From positions 62,001 to 126,000 of the forward strand of contig NZ_AOLM01000012.1 of the NCBI RefSeq assembly GCF_000337835.1: 64,000 nt of DNA, given 5' to 3'. Position numbers and translations under genes: made by a program. The DNA is from Haloferax sulfurifontis ATCC BAA-897. Its GTDB lineage: Archaea; Halobacteriota; Halobacteria; Halobacteriales; Haloferacaceae. Each line of letters starts with the position of its first letter. Position 1 is the stretch's first letter. Below are positions 43,817-53,602 of this stretch, one piece after another. The notes beneath the pieces are model-generated. The model did not search any database and had not been told where the DNA came from. It was given only the letters and a program-made list of their open reading frames with translations.

Positions 43817-44081
43817 AACAGCCATCAGGTAGCACAGCCCCGTATAACACTTCTTCGGTCCGTTCGTCAATTCGTTCCGATATTGACGAAAAATATCCGG
43901 GAATTGTGTGGATGGGTGGGATATATCTCTAACCGTGAAACGGATTCGCCATATCGTCGTTTTATCGGAGTAGTATGCAACTCGAATCGCGAAAGTTGTT
44001 GATATTGCCGATAGTTATCCCATTTCTTGTATTTTAGTTGTTAAACGGAGTTCCTCCCCAACCCGAGGTCACGCTCCGCCG

Positions 44082-44915
44082 TCAGTCGGCGTCGTTCGTC
44101 GCGCCGGCCTGCGGTATCGGGAGGCCGCCGCGGACGAGGACCGCCGCGCCGACGACGAGGACGAGCGCGAGGACCGTCCCGCCGAGGTGGGCGAGTTCGA
44201 GCGCCGGCCCGTACACCTGCCGGCCGGCGATGAGGAGCGCGACGACCACGACGCTCGCGGGCGCGGTGACGAATCTGAGCCGGTCGTAGGCGTCCGCCCG
44301 CGGGCCGTGAGCGGCGTTCGCCCAGAGGGTGACCGCGACGAGCGCGGCGTAGGTCGTGAGGCCGACGACGTAGTAGACGGCCTGCGTCGTCGGGCCGAAG
44401 GAGACGAACGCGTGGGGCGCGAGGACGAGCATGACGGGCGCGCCGACGAGCGCCAGTCTGACCGCGTCGGCGATGCGGGGGATGCCGCGGTCGGCGAGCC
44501 CCCACGCGGCGGCGGCGACGACGGCGGTGAAGATGGAGGTCGCGACCACGTAGTGGGCGGTGAGGATGACCCACTCGTACTCGGTGACGGTGAGCGCCCC
44601 GAGGACGATTTGGAACGGGAGGATGACCGTGGCGACGACGAGCGCGTAGCGGACGCCTTTTGCGACGCCCTCGCGCCACGCCTGCACGGTCGTCCCGAGG
44701 ATGAGGAAGCCGGTGAGCATGGCGACGAGGCGGTGGAACCATTCGAGGAAACTGCCCCAGTTGGCCGGGAACAGCCCGAGGAAGCCGTCGCAGAACGGCC
44801 AGCGGCCGGCGCAGGTGAGCCCAGCGCCCGCGGCGGCGGTGTACACGCCGAGGACCATCAGGACGCCGGTCATCGCGGCGGCCCCCGCGAGGAGGCGGCG
44901 AAGCCGAGGTGTCAT
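44082..44915 (-). CDS. ctaA: heme A synthase / COX15-CtaA family protein
   Basis: 277 residues from an ATG at 44915. Eight membrane helices in two four-helix bundles. Heme-ligand histidines are in EWFHRLVAMLTG, ILTAHYVVATSIF and ELAHLGGTVLALV; the extracellular pair of Cys (GLTCAGRWPFCDGFLG, about 33-48) typical of type II CtaA is present. It converts heme O to heme A for terminal oxidases. The heme O synthase gene is not adjacent here. Confidence 0.92.
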   Translation of the reverse strand: MTPRLRRLLAGAAAMTGVLMVLGVYTAAAGAGLTCAGRWPFCDGFLGLFPANWGSFLEWFHRLVAMLTGFLILGTTVQAWREGVAKGVRYALVVATVILPFQIVLGALTVTEYEWVILTAHYVVATSIFTAVVAAAAWGLADRGIPRIADAVRLALVGAPVMLVLAPHAFVSFGPTTQAVYYVVGLTTYAALVAVTLWANAAHGPRADAYDRLRFVTAPASVVVVALLIAGRQVYGPALELAHLGGTVLALVLVVGAAVLVRGGLPIPQAGATNDAD

Positions 44916-45107
44916 ACGCGTGGGTCAGAACCGCGCGAACTTATATCTCGTCGGTATGGTCCTCGAAGGCGTTACCGTGCGACCGCCTCGCACGATAGGT
45001 CCGACCGCTCGGCTCGTGTCGGACCAGTTCGCCTCGGTCGCGTTGGACCGGTCCGCCCGGGTCGTTCGAGCCGTCCCATTCAAGTCGATTCGGTTGGACG
45101 CGCGAAC

Positions 45108-46214
45108 ATGGACGAGCGACTCGACTCCCGAGCGGACCGACTCGACGCATATCTCGCGGACCGCGACCTCGAAGCGGTCTGGTTCGCCCGCCCGAACTCC
45201 TTCGCGTGGCTCCTCGGCGGCGACAACGTCGTCGACCGCGACTCGCCTTTGGGCGTCGCCGCCGCCGGCTACGACGGCGACGAGTTCCACGTCGTGACGG
45301 ACAACATCGAAGCGACCCGCCTGCTCCACGAAGAAGTCCCTCACGAGGACGTTCGCGTCCACCGCTTCCAGTGGTACGAGGGCTCGCTGGCGTCCGGCGT
45401 CGAGGCGGTCTCGCCGACTCCCGCCGCCGCCGACTTCGACGTGCCCGGCTTCGCGGACGTCGACGCCGCGGCCGTCCGCCAGCCGCTTTCGGACGCCGAC
45501 ATCGAGGCCTACCGCGAACTCGGCCGCGACGCGGCGAGCGCGGTCGAGCGGGTCTGCCGCGAACTCGCGCCGGGCGACACCGAACACGAGGTCGCCTCCG
45601 GCCTGAAGGTCACGCTCAGCGCGATGGGCATCGAAGCGCCGGTGGTACTCGTCGGCGGCGGGCGGCGCGCCCAGAAGTACCGCCACTACACGCCCAAGCA
45701 GGAGGAACTCGGCGATTACGCCCTCGTCTCGGTGACGGCCCAGCGCGGCGGCCTCTACGCGAGTTGCACGCGGACCGTCGCGTTCGACGCGCCCGAGTGG
45801 CTCGAAACCCGCCACGAGGGCGCGATGCGGGTCGAGACCGAGGCGCTGGCGGCGACCCGGAAGGCGGCCGCAGAGGGCGGCACCGCCGGCGACGTGTTCG
45901 ACGCCATCCGCGACGCCTACGACGCGGTCGGCGAGTCCGAGGAGTGGCTGAACCACCATCAGGGCGGCGCGGCCGGGTTCGCCGGCCGGGAGTGGTTCGC
46001 CGCGCCCGACGCCGACGACGAGGTCCGCGCGCCGATGGGCTACGCCTACAACCCGACCATTCAGGGCGCAAAGAGCGAGGACACCGCGCTCGTCACCGAC
46101 GAGGGCGTCGAGCCGCTGACCGCGACCGGCCGCTGGCCGACCCGGACCGTGACCGACGCCGACGAGACGGTCGAACTCGAACGGCCGGAAATTCTTCACA
46201 TCGAAACGGAGTAA
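45108..46214 (+). CDS. M24 (creatinase/aminopeptidase P-fold) protein, likely non-standard active site
   Basis: 368 residues from an ATG at 45108. N-terminal creatinase-like domain (about 1-130) and C-terminal pita-bread domain (about 135-368). In active M24 enzymes two Asp ligands lie in the DLG-type strand and in SDxTRT; here the strand reads LVSVTAQRGG and the motif ASCTRTV, so both Asp are replaced. HHQGG and the late SEDTALVTDEG are kept. It may be a pseudoenzyme or use a different metal site. Related haloarchaeal genes are annotated as Xaa-Pro aminopeptidases. Alone between ctaA and maeB. Confidence 0.85.
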   Translation: MDERLDSRADRLDAYLADRDLEAVWFARPNSFAWLLGGDNVVDRDSPLGVAAAGYDGDEFHVVTDNIEATRLLHEEVPHEDVRVHRFQWYEGSLASGVEAVSPTPAAADFDVPGFADVDAAAVRQPLSDADIEAYRELGRDAASAVERVCRELAPGDTEHEVASGLKVTLSAMGIEAPVVLVGGGRRAQKYRHYTPKQEELGDYALVSVTAQRGGLYASCTRTVAFDAPEWLETRHEGAMRVETEALAATRKAAAEGGTAGDVFDAIRDAYDAVGESEEWLNHHQGGAAGFAGREWFAAPDADDEVRAPMGYAYNPTIQGAKSEDTALVTDEGVEPLTATGRWPTRTVTDADETVELERPEILHIETE

Positions 46215-46345
46215 TTTTTCGAGCGGAGCGGCGTCGGTTCGCCGTTCCGACCTCGCCGCCGTCCGCCGAAGGTTCGACCATTGTCGAAGTCAAAATTCGA
46301 CGTTGTTGAATAGCTTTTTGCCCCCTGCGCGAGGAGGTGTGGTTC

Positions 46346-48601
46346 ATGGGACTGGACGACGACTCACGGGAATATCACAGACAGGATCCGCCCGGAAAAA
46401 TCGAAATCGCGACGACGAAGCCGACGAACACCCAACGCGACCTGAGTCTGGCGTACTCGCCGGGCGTGGCCGCGCCGTGTCTCGACATCGCGGAGGACGA
46501 AGACGCCGCCTACGAGTACACCGCGAAGGGTAACCTCGTCGGCGTCGTCTCCAACGGCTCGGCGGTGCTCGGGCTGGGGAACATCGGCGCGCAGGCGTCG
46601 AAGCCGGTGATGGAGGGCAAGGGCGTGCTGTTCAAGCGCTTCGCCGACATCGACGTGTTCGACGTCGAACTCGACATCACGAACGTGGACGACTTCGTGG
46701 CGGCGACGAAGGCGATGGAGCCGACGTTCGGCGGCATCAACTTGGAGGACATCAAGGCCCCCGAGTGCTTCGAAATCGAACGACAGCTCCGCGAACAGAT
46801 GGACATCCCCGTGTTCCACGACGACCAGCACGGCACGGCCATCATCTCCGGCGCGGCGCTTCTGAACGCCGCCGACGTCACCGATAAAGACCTCGACGAC
46901 CTCGATATCGTCTTCTCCGGGGCGGGCGCGTCCGCGCTCGCGACGGCGCGGTTCTACGTCTCTCTCGGCGCAAAAAAGGAGAACATCACGATGTGCGACT
47001 CCTCGGGCATCATCACCGAGTCGCGCGTCGAGGCGGGCGACGTCAACAAGTACAAAGCCGAGTTCGCACAGCCGGTCGACGAGGGGTCGCTGTCGGACGC
47101 GATGGAGGGCGCGGACGTGTTCGCCGGCCTCTCGGTCGGCGGCATCGTCAGTCAGGAGATGGTGCGGTCGATGGCCGACGACCCAATCATCTTCGCCATG
47201 GCGAACCCCGACCCCGAAATCACCTACGAGGACGCGAAAGCGGCCCGCGAGGACACGGTCATCATGGCCACGGGGCGCTCGGACTACCCGAACCAGGTGA
47301 ACAACGTCCTCGGCTTTCCGTTCATCTTCCGCGGCGCGCTCGACGTGCGCGCGACCGAAATCAACGAGGCGATGAAGCGCGCGGCCGCCGAGGCGCTCGC
47401 CGAACTCGCCCGGCAGGACGTGCCCGACGCGGTCGTCAAGGCCTACGGCGACCACCCGCTTCAGTTCGGCCCCGACTACGTCATCCCCAAGCCGCTGGAC
47501 CCCCGCGTGCTGTTCGAGGTCGCCCCCGCGGTCGCGCAGGCGGCGATGACCTCCGGCGCGGCCCGCGAGCGCCTCGACATGAACGCCTACCGCGAGCGCC
47601 TCGAAGCCCGCCTCGGAAAGTCCCGCGAGATGATGCGTGTCGTCCTCAACAAGGCGAAGTCGAACCCCAAGCGGGTCGCCCTCGCGGAGGGCGAAGACGA
47701 GAAGATGATTCGCGCCGCCTACCAGATGCAGGAGGAGGGCATCGCCGAGCCCATCCTCGTCGGGAAGACGACGACGATACTGCGGAAGGCCGAGGAGTTG
47801 GGCCTCGACTTCGACCCGACCATCGCCAACCCCCGCGACGGCGAGTGGGACCACTACGTCGACCGCCTCTACGAACTTCGACAGCGCAAGGGCGTCACGA
47901 AGTCCGAGGCCGAGGAACTCGTCCGCCGCGACTCGAACTACTTCGCCAGCGTGATGGTCGAAGTCGGCGACGCCGACGCGATGCTGACGGGGCTGACCCA
48001 CCACTACCCGTCGGCGCTCCGCCCGCCGCTCCAGATTATCGGCACCGCCGCCGACGCCAACTACGCGGCCGGCGTCTACATGATGACGTTCAAGAACCGC
48101 GTCGTCTTCTGCGCCGACACCACGGTCAACCTCGACCCCGACGAGGAGATTCTCGCGGAGATTACGAAGCACACCGCGGACCTCGCCCGCCAGTTCAACG
48201 TCGAACCCCGCGCGGCGTTGCTCTCGTACTCCAACTTCGGGAGCGTCACGAACGAGGGGACGCGCAAGCCCCGCGACGCCGCGGCGCTCCTGCAGGACGA
48301 CCCCGACGTGGACTTCCCGGTCGACGGCGAGATGCAGGCCGACACCGCCCTCGTCGAGGACATCCTCGAAGGCACCTACGACTTCGCTGAACTCGACGAG
48401 CCGGCGAACCTGCTCGTGTTCCCGAACCTCGAAGCGGGCAACATCGGCTACAAGCTCCTCCAGCGCCTCGGCGGCGCGGAGGCCATCGGCCCGATGCTCG
48501 TCGGCATGGACAAACCGGTTCACGTCCTCCAGCGCGGCGACGAGGTCAAAGACATCGTGAATCTGGCGGCGACGGCGGTCGTGGACGCACAGGAAGAGTA
48601 A
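46346..48601 (+). CDS. maeB: malic enzyme with C-terminal phosphotransacetylase-like domain
   Basis: 751 residues from an ATG at 46346, preceded by GAGGAGGTG (46331-46339). Residues 1-430 are an NAD(P) malic enzyme ([40 protein letters not shown] Rossmann motif), which decarboxylates malate to pyruvate. Residues about 430-751 match the phosphate acetyltransferase domain, thought in MaeB-type enzymes to sense acetyl-CoA without catalysing acetyl transfer. The final 36 bases of the gene recur about 130 bp downstream. Confidence 0.95.
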   Translation: MGLDDDSREYHRQDPPGKIEIATTKPTNTQRDLSLAYSPGVAAPCLDIAEDEDAAYEYTAKGNLVGVVSNGSAVLGLGNIGAQASKPVMEGKGVLFKRFADIDVFDVELDITNVDDFVAATKAMEPTFGGINLEDIKAPECFEIERQLREQMDIPVFHDDQHGTAIISGAALLNAADVTDKDLDDLDIVFSGAGASALATARFYVSLGAKKENITMCDSSGIITESRVEAGDVNKYKAEFAQPVDEGSLSDAMEGADVFAGLSVGGIVSQEMVRSMADDPIIFAMANPDPEITYEDAKAAREDTVIMATGRSDYPNQVNNVLGFPFIFRGALDVRATEINEAMKRAAAEALAELARQDVPDAVVKAYGDHPLQFGPDYVIPKPLDPRVLFEVAPAVAQAAMTSGAARERLDMNAYRERLEARLGKSREMMRVVLNKAKSNPKRVALAEGEDEKMIRAAYQMQEEGIAEPILVGKTTTILRKAEELGLDFDPTIANPRDGEWDHYVDRLYELRQRKGVTKSEAEELVRRDSNYFASVMVEVGDADAMLTGLTHHYPSALRPPLQIIGTAADANYAAGVYMMTFKNRVVFCADTTVNLDPDEEILAEITKHTADLARQFNVEPRAALLSYSNFGSVTNEGTRKPRDAAALLQDDPDVDFPVDGEMQADTALVEDILEGTYDFAELDEPANLLVFPNLEAGNIGYKLLQRLGGAEAIGPMLVGMDKPVHVLQRGDEVKDIVNLAATAVVDAQEE

Positions 48602-48636
48602 CGGACCCGAGCGAAGCGAGGGCTTTTTGGTCCAGC

Positions 48637-48679
48637 TTTTTCCGGAGAGGGTGAGCGGAGCGAACCCGAACCGGAAAAA
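48637..48679. terminator. inverted repeat behind maeB
   Basis: TTTTTCCGG (48637-48645) pairs with CCGGAAAAA (48671-48679), leaving a 25-base loop. With T-rich DNA before it, it may act in transcript termination or processing; archaeal termination usually needs only T runs, so the role is uncertain. Confidence 0.4.
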
Positions 48680-48694
48680 AGGTGGTCGTGCGAC

Positions 48695-48736
48695 CTGGCG
48701 GCGACGGCGGTCGTGGACGCGCAGGAAGAAGAGTAA
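48695..48736 (+). repeat. duplicate of the 3' tail of maeB
   Basis: 48695-48736 repeats the last 39 bases of maeB (48563-48601) with one substitution and one added GAA codon, including the stop. It encodes [13 protein letters not shown] after a short lead-in but no start codon or full gene precedes it, so it is a fragment left by a local duplication. Confidence 0.85.
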
Positions 48737-48769
48737 CTCACAGTCCGTCTCGGTTTTTCTTCGAGTCCT

Positions 48770-49495
48770 CTACCCGAACTCGACCCACGCGACGGCGACG
48801 CCCAGTCCGACCGCCGGCGGGGCCGCGTAGAGCGCGAACGTCGTCGAATCCGGCGGCGAGAAGCACGCGGCGAAGGCGACGAGACAGAGGAGCGACAGCC
48901 CTCTCGTCCGCCCGGCGAGGCGCCGCGAGAGCGCGCCGGCGCGGCGTAATCCGAGCAGGAGCGGGGCGACGGCCGCGCCGCCGCCGACCGCGACCGGGAA
49001 GAACAGTTCGAGTTCGAGCGCCGACTGGCGGGAGTCGGCCGCGACGCGGCCCCATTCGACCAGCAGGTCGGCGAGGGCCGGCGCGAACTGCCGCGCGGCG
49101 ACCGTTCCGACGAGGAAGCCCGCGGCGGCGAGCGCGAGCCACCCCGAGGCGGCGCGGAGGTCGACCGCGGGGTCGCGGCCGGCGAGGGCGACGAGCGAGA
49201 CGCCGGCGGCGAGAGTGCCGGCGAGCACGCCCAGTTCGAGACGGACGAGGAAGGTCGGGTCGCCGACTCCGACGACAGCTGTCGAAACACCGGAGGTCGG
49301 AGAGACGCCGGCAGTCGGCGAAACACCGGCAGTCGGCGCGAGGAGTCCGGGGTCGCGGACGGCGGCGAAGACGAAGACGGCCGTCAAGAGGGCGGTGACG
49401 ACGAGTCGGCGCGTATGGCGGCGCGCGGTCGCACCGAGCGGCGAGAGTCCGCGTCGCCGCGGGTCGAACGCGTCGGCGGTCTCCGTGGGGTCCAT
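48770..49495 (-). CDS. membrane protein with tandem PTAGVS repeats
   Basis: 241 residues from an ATG at 49495. Five membrane segments, including LVVTALLTAVFVFAAV, LGVLAGTLAAGVSLVAL and LLCLVAFAACF. An exterior loop at about residues 53-71 is made of three near-copies of PTAGVS, encoded by a short tandem DNA repeat at about 49278-49345. No family recognised. Convergent with maeB. Confidence 0.75.
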   Translation of the reverse strand: MDPTETADAFDPRRRGLSPLGATARRHTRRLVVTALLTAVFVFAAVRDPGLLAPTAGVSPTAGVSPTSGVSTAVVGVGDPTFLVRLELGVLAGTLAAGVSLVALAGRDPAVDLRAASGWLALAAAGFLVGTVAARQFAPALADLLVEWGRVAADSRQSALELELFFPVAVGGGAAVAPLLLGLRRAGALSRRLAGRTRGLSLLCLVAFAACFSPPDSTTFALYAAPPAVGLGVAVAWVEFG

Positions 49496-49670
49496 ACGTC
49501 CGGCGTCGCCGCTCCGCGTTGTCAACTTTTTGACGGTGGAGTGACCGGCCGGAGACGGGACGGCCGCCCGATGGTTGCGGCCCGGGAACGACGCCTCGGT
49601 GGGACTGCTCGCGCTCGGCGGCCCGCGCGATGGGCGGGGCAAACGGGTACGGGTCTCAGACGCCTCGCGC

Positions 49671-50309
49671 TCAGTCGCTCGCGCGCCCTTCGAACCGCGA
49701 GGGCGGGAGGTAGCTCACGTCCGTGCCGGAGTCGGCTTCGAACTCCGGGGGGTCGGGGAGCACACAGCGGTCGGCGCGCCGGTTGACGTGTTCGTACTCG
49801 CTCGGCGCGTTCGCCAGCGGGTGCGCGGGGTTCTCGCGGCTGTCGATTCGCGCGGCGCGAAGCTCTCCGAACCCGGCGATTCGGGCCTGAATCCCCCGCC
49901 AGTGGTGTTCGCTTCCGGCGGGAACGACGATTCGCTTCGGCGACTTCCAGTCGGGGTGGTCGCCGGCGAGAACGGCGTTGTTGACGTTCGCGGCGAGGTC
50001 GTCGTGGTCGACGAGGACGCCAACGCGAGCGCCCGGCGGCGCGCGATGGGCGAGCACGTCCAGTCCGAGATGCAGTGCGCGATACTCCGAGACGTTGTTG
50101 TCCGGCGGGACGTCAGGGAGTGCGATACGGGCGACTCGCTCGCCGTCGCGGGTCTCTATCACTGCACCGAGTCCACCCCCGTTCGGGCGGTACGACCCGT
50201 CCGTCGCGACGTAGAAGTGCCGTTGGTGCGTGCGCGGCGGGTGTGCGATGTGAGGCGTCGGCGACTCGTCGAACAAGTCCCGAAGTGTGGGACGGCCGGT
50301 CACGGCCAT
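49671..50309 (-). CDS. rnhA: ribonuclease H-like protein (RNase HI family)
   Basis: 212 residues from an ATG at 50309. The RNase H fold is marked by ATDGSYRPNGGG (Asp37), NNVSEYRALHLGL (Glu75) and VLVDHDDLAANV (Asp101 or Asp103), the three acidic residues needed to cut the RNA strand of RNA-DNA hybrids. The C-terminal 60 residues after SRENPAHPLAN are an extension not usual for bacterial RNase HI; a fourth acidic residue could be in VNRRADR. Archaeal type 1 RNases H with this layout are known in Halobacterium. Confidence 0.87.
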   Translation of the reverse strand: MAVTGRPTLRDLFDESPTPHIAHPPRTHQRHFYVATDGSYRPNGGGLGAVIETRDGERVARIALPDVPPDNNVSEYRALHLGLDVLAHRAPPGARVGVLVDHDDLAANVNNAVLAGDHPDWKSPKRIVVPAGSEHHWRGIQARIAGFGELRAARIDSRENPAHPLANAPSEYEHVNRRADRCVLPDPPEFEADSGTDVSYLPPSRFEGRASD

Positions 50310-50424
50310 ACGAACGTTTCGGAGATGGGACGTAATAAACGTACCCCGTATTCGGGGGGCGGGTCGGGAACCTGCGCCCGGGCCGTAGCGAAACGTTCAC
50401 GCCCCCACCGGGCGCACCATCGCT

Positions 50425-51360
50425 GTGACACGGTACCGAAACGTCGGTCTGTTCGTCGTCCTCGCCGCCGTCTGGGGGTCCGCGTTTATGGCCATCAAAG
50501 CCGGGCTGGAGTTCTTCCCGCCGGTGCTGTTCGCGGCGCTCCGGTACGACGTGGCGGGGGTCGTAATGCTCGCCTACGCGCTGTACGCCACCGACTCGCC
50601 GCTCCCGCGCGGCAGGGCCGAGTGGACCGAAGTCGCCATCGGCGCGGTGTTCCTCATCGCCGCGTACCACGCGCTTCTGTTTATCGGTGAGACCGACCCC
50701 GCCGTGACGAGCGCCGCCGCGGCCGTCATCGTGAGCCTCAGCCCGGTGCTCACCACCGGATTCGCGCGACTCCTGCTCCCGAGCGAGCGACTGACCGCGC
50801 TCGGCGTGGTCGGTCTCCTCCTCGGCCTCGTCGGCGTCGCGGTCCTCTCGGAGCTCGACCCGGGCAACCTCCTCGCCGGCGGCACGGTCGCGAAACTCCT
50901 CATCTTCGGTGCGGCCGCCGCGTTCGCCCTCGGCTCCGTCCTGACCCGTCGGGTCGACTCCGAGATGCCCATCGAGACGATGGAGGCGTGGTCGATGCTC
51001 CTCGGCGCGGGGCTGATGCACGTCGCGTCCGTCGGGCTCGGCGAGCGCGTCGGCTCGGTCGTTCTCAACGCCCAGTCCGTCGCCGCGCTCGCGTATCTCT
51101 CACTCGCGGCGAGCGCACTCGGCTTCCTCATCTACTTCGACCTGCTCGCGCGGGTCGGTCCCATCGAAATCAACCTCGTCTCGTACGTCGCACCCGTCTT
51201 CGCGGCGCTCGCCGGCTGGGCGTTCCTGAGCGAGGTCCCCACCTCGTCCACGGTCGGCGGGTTCGCGCTCATCTTCCTCGGGTTCGTCCTCCTGAAGCGC
51301 GGGGCGATTCGGCGCGAACTCCGCTATCGGTTCGGCGACGGAACCGGCGCGACCGACTGA
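50425..51360 (+). CDS. EamA/DMT superfamily transporter
   Basis: 311 residues from a GTG at 50425. Ten membrane helices in two EamA repeats; the first opens with VLAAVWGSAFMAIKAGL, the second with GAAAAFALGSVLTRR. The family exports or imports amino acids, nucleosides or sugars; the substrate is not evident. Divergent from rnhA with 115 bp between. Confidence 0.9.
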   Translation: MTRYRNVGLFVVLAAVWGSAFMAIKAGLEFFPPVLFAALRYDVAGVVMLAYALYATDSPLPRGRAEWTEVAIGAVFLIAAYHALLFIGETDPAVTSAAAAVIVSLSPVLTTGFARLLLPSERLTALGVVGLLLGLVGVAVLSELDPGNLLAGGTVAKLLIFGAAAAFALGSVLTRRVDSEMPIETMEAWSMLLGAGLMHVASVGLGERVGSVVLNAQSVAALAYLSLAASALGFLIYFDLLARVGPIEINLVSYVAPVFAALAGWAFLSEVPTSSTVGGFALIFLGFVLLKRGAIRRELRYRFGDGTGATD

Positions 51361-51379
51361 CGCACGCGGCCATACGCGG

Positions 51380-51688
51380 CTACGCGTCTGTCGTGTCCGC
51401 CGCGTCCGTCGCGTCCGCCCGCTCGACCGACTCCACTTCTCCGACCATCGTCCAGCCGTCCTCGCCGGGGCGCTGTCGACCGACGACGACGGCGTCGTTG
51501 TTCTCCGTCGTCGCGAACCGATAGACCGCGTCGTCGCCGTTGAGTCGGCCTTCGGCCTGAAAATCGGTCTGGAAGAACTCCGCGCTGTCCAGCGTGAACG
51601 TGCCGTCTATCTCCTCGCCGACGGCGAGGCGCATGGCGTTCGGGTGGATGTTGTACATGCGCTTTGCGACGCGATTGAGGTCGGGCAT
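51380..51688 (-). CDS. 102-aa conserved haloarchaeal protein
   Basis: ATG at 51688, 102 residues. The core has alternating beta strands (EIDGTFTLDSAEFF, DAVYRFATTENNDAVVVGRQ, WTMVGEVESVE) and the last 15 residues are an Ala/Asp/Thr tail. It might be a small beta-barrel domain. No signal peptide or membrane segment. I do not recognise the family with certainty. Convergent with the EamA gene. Confidence 0.72.
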   Translation of the reverse strand: MPDLNRVAKRMYNIHPNAMRLAVGEEIDGTFTLDSAEFFQTDFQAEGRLNGDDAVYRFATTENNDAVVVGRQRPGEDGWTMVGEVESVERADATDAADTTDA

Positions 51689-52034
51689 ACCCCGACAGTT
51701 GCGCTCGCGGGCTAAATCCCTGCGGGAGCGGCGCCGACCGAATCACTCGCCAGACCGCAGACGACGTGTCGAGTTACCGACTGTATCGAGCGCCACGTTC
51801 GCATCGGAGAAAACCCGCGGAAATTCAGGGTTCGACGACCGTTCAAGAACGCGTGACTATCCCGTGAATAAAAGAGTTAGATGCGATTATGAAGTATTAT
51901 ACGGGCTCTCGTCTAGCGATAAAACTTCACATTTACCTGATAGTCGCAGGTAAACGAGTATGAAACGAGTCGAATTCTCGCACCTAATTATGACCCCTCC
52001 GCTCCATGTCGTAGTCGTAGGTGCCCCCCAACCA
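51689..52034. other. 346-bp intergenic region
   Basis: Divergent promoters. AT-rich runs at 51880-51900 (aagtattata) and 51985-51993 (ctaattatg) look like TATA elements; the latter could serve the gene starting at 52035. A frame open from 51960 fuses with that gene but its first 25 codons have a mixed composition. Confidence 0.45.
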
Positions 52035-52301
52035 ATGTCGAACTCCCCATCTACGGTCCCCCGTGAACGCCTCTCCCAACTCCGCGAGCTCCTAACGGAA
52101 GAACAGTCGCTTCGCTTCGGCTTCGAACTCGTCGCCGCACCGCTTCGGTTCGTCGGCTTCTGGGCCGCAGTCGCCCTCCCGTTCCTGTATCTTCCCCTGC
52201 TGTTCGGCGGCCTCGAAGCGAGCGAGTTCACCGTCTTCGGCGCGCTTCTCGCGCTCAACGCGCTCGCGCTCGTAGTCGGCCACAACTACGCTCGGTCGTA
52301 G
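52035..52301 (+). CDS. 88-aa membrane protein
   Basis: ATG at 52035 (MSNSPSTVPRERL); an in-frame ATG at 51960 would add 25 residues. An N-terminal helix (LSQLRELLTEEQSLRFGFELV), then two membrane segments (FVGFWAAVALPFLYLPLLFGG and FTVFGALLALNALALVVG). No family recognised. Followed by 255 bp without a gene. Confidence 0.7.
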   Translation: MSNSPSTVPRERLSQLRELLTEEQSLRFGFELVAAPLRFVGFWAAVALPFLYLPLLFGGLEASEFTVFGALLALNALALVVGHNYARS

Positions 52302-52556
52302 ACGACGCGGTCGTGCAGTCGCGCGCCCACGGCTCACACCGGCGCGACCTGCGTTTTCCTCCACTCCCGCGCCCGACGTCCTCTCGTTCTCCCGTCTTTC
52401 TTCCCCCTCAACTTCCGGCGCGCCCCCATCGCGTCCACCGCGACTTTCGCCCGTCTCTCGGGACTCTGTGCGCCCGCTCGGCCACTGCCGCACGTTCCTC
52501 ATTTTCGACCGTCGGGAATCGAGTCGCTTTAGCGCGGTCCGGCCTTCGGGGGCGAT

Positions 52557-53540
52557 ATGTCGCTCGCGATGGTTCCACTCGGACGGACGGGAACGACGGT
52601 CTCCGAACTCGCGTTCGGGACGTGGCGGTTCGGTCGACAGAACGACGACGGCGAGGTCGAGGTCGGCCGCGACCGCGCCCACGAACTGCTCGACGCGTAC
52701 GCCGCCGCCGGCGGGAACTTCATCGACACCGCCGACATGTACGGCGACGGCGAGAGCGAGCGGTACATCGGCGAATGGATCGGAGAGCGCGACCGCGAGG
52801 AGTTCGTCGTCGCGTCGAAAATCTTCTGGCCCACGCGCGAGGACGCCAACGGCCGCGGGCTCAACCGGAAACACCTCCGCCGCCAGATGGACCGCATCCT
52901 CGACCGCCTCGGCACCGACTACGTCGACCTGCTGTACATCCATCGGTGGGACGACGAGACGCCGGTCGAGGAGTTCATGCGGACGCTCGACGGCTTCGTC
53001 CGCGACGGCAAGGTGAACTACCTCGGCACCTCGACGCTCGAACCCAACGCCTGGAAGGTCGTCAAGGCGAACGAACTCGCCGACAAGCGCGGTTACGAGC
53101 CGTTCAAAGTCGCCCAGCCGCGGTACAACGCCGTCAACCGCGAAATCGAGGGCAACTACCTCGACATGTGCGCCGACTACGACATCGGCGTCGTCCCGTG
53201 GTCGCCGCTTGCCGGCGGCTTTCTCACGGGCAAGTACGCCCGCGACGAGCGCCCGCCCGCGGACTCCCGCGCGGCGAACGACCAGCGGTTCGCCGACTCG
53301 TATCTCACGCCGTCGAACTTCGACGCGCTCGAACGGGTCGAGGAGGTCGCCGAGGCGGTCGGCGCGTCGCCCGCGCAGGTCAGCCTCGCGTGGCTCATGC
53401 ATCACCCGCAGGTCACCGCGCCGATTGTCGGCGCGCGCACGGTCGACCAACTCGGCGAGAACGTCGCGGCCGCGGACATCGACCTCACGCCCGACCAGTT
53501 CGAACGAATCTCGGTCGCCAAGCGTCACGTGTCCGCGTAA
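52557..53540 (+). CDS. aldo/keto reductase
   Basis: 327 residues from an ATG at 52557. TIM-barrel oxidoreductase; catalytic tetrad in IDTADMYGDGESE (Asp and Tyr), VVASKIFW (Lys) and LLYIHRWDD (His). NADPH-binding C-terminal part includes VGARTVDQLGEN, typical of the family. It reduces aldehydes, ketones or sugars; the substrate is unknown. Confidence 0.92.
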   Translation: MSLAMVPLGRTGTTVSELAFGTWRFGRQNDDGEVEVGRDRAHELLDAYAAAGGNFIDTADMYGDGESERYIGEWIGERDREEFVVASKIFWPTREDANGRGLNRKHLRRQMDRILDRLGTDYVDLLYIHRWDDETPVEEFMRTLDGFVRDGKVNYLGTSTLEPNAWKVVKANELADKRGYEPFKVAQPRYNAVNREIEGNYLDMCADYDIGVVPWSPLAGGFLTGKYARDERPPADSRAANDQRFADSYLTPSNFDALERVEEVAEAVGASPAQVSLAWLMHHPQVTAPIVGARTVDQLGENVAAADIDLTPDQFERISVAKRHVSA

Positions 53541-53602
53541 CGCGTTCGTCGCCGCGGCCCCGAACCGTCAGGTGTAGGTGTCGCCGGCGGGTATCGGCGC
53601 GT

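Noticed and set aside
46364-48523. 719-codon open frame on the minus strand opposite maeB
   Set aside because: Antisense shadow of maeB, which is full length and well recognised.
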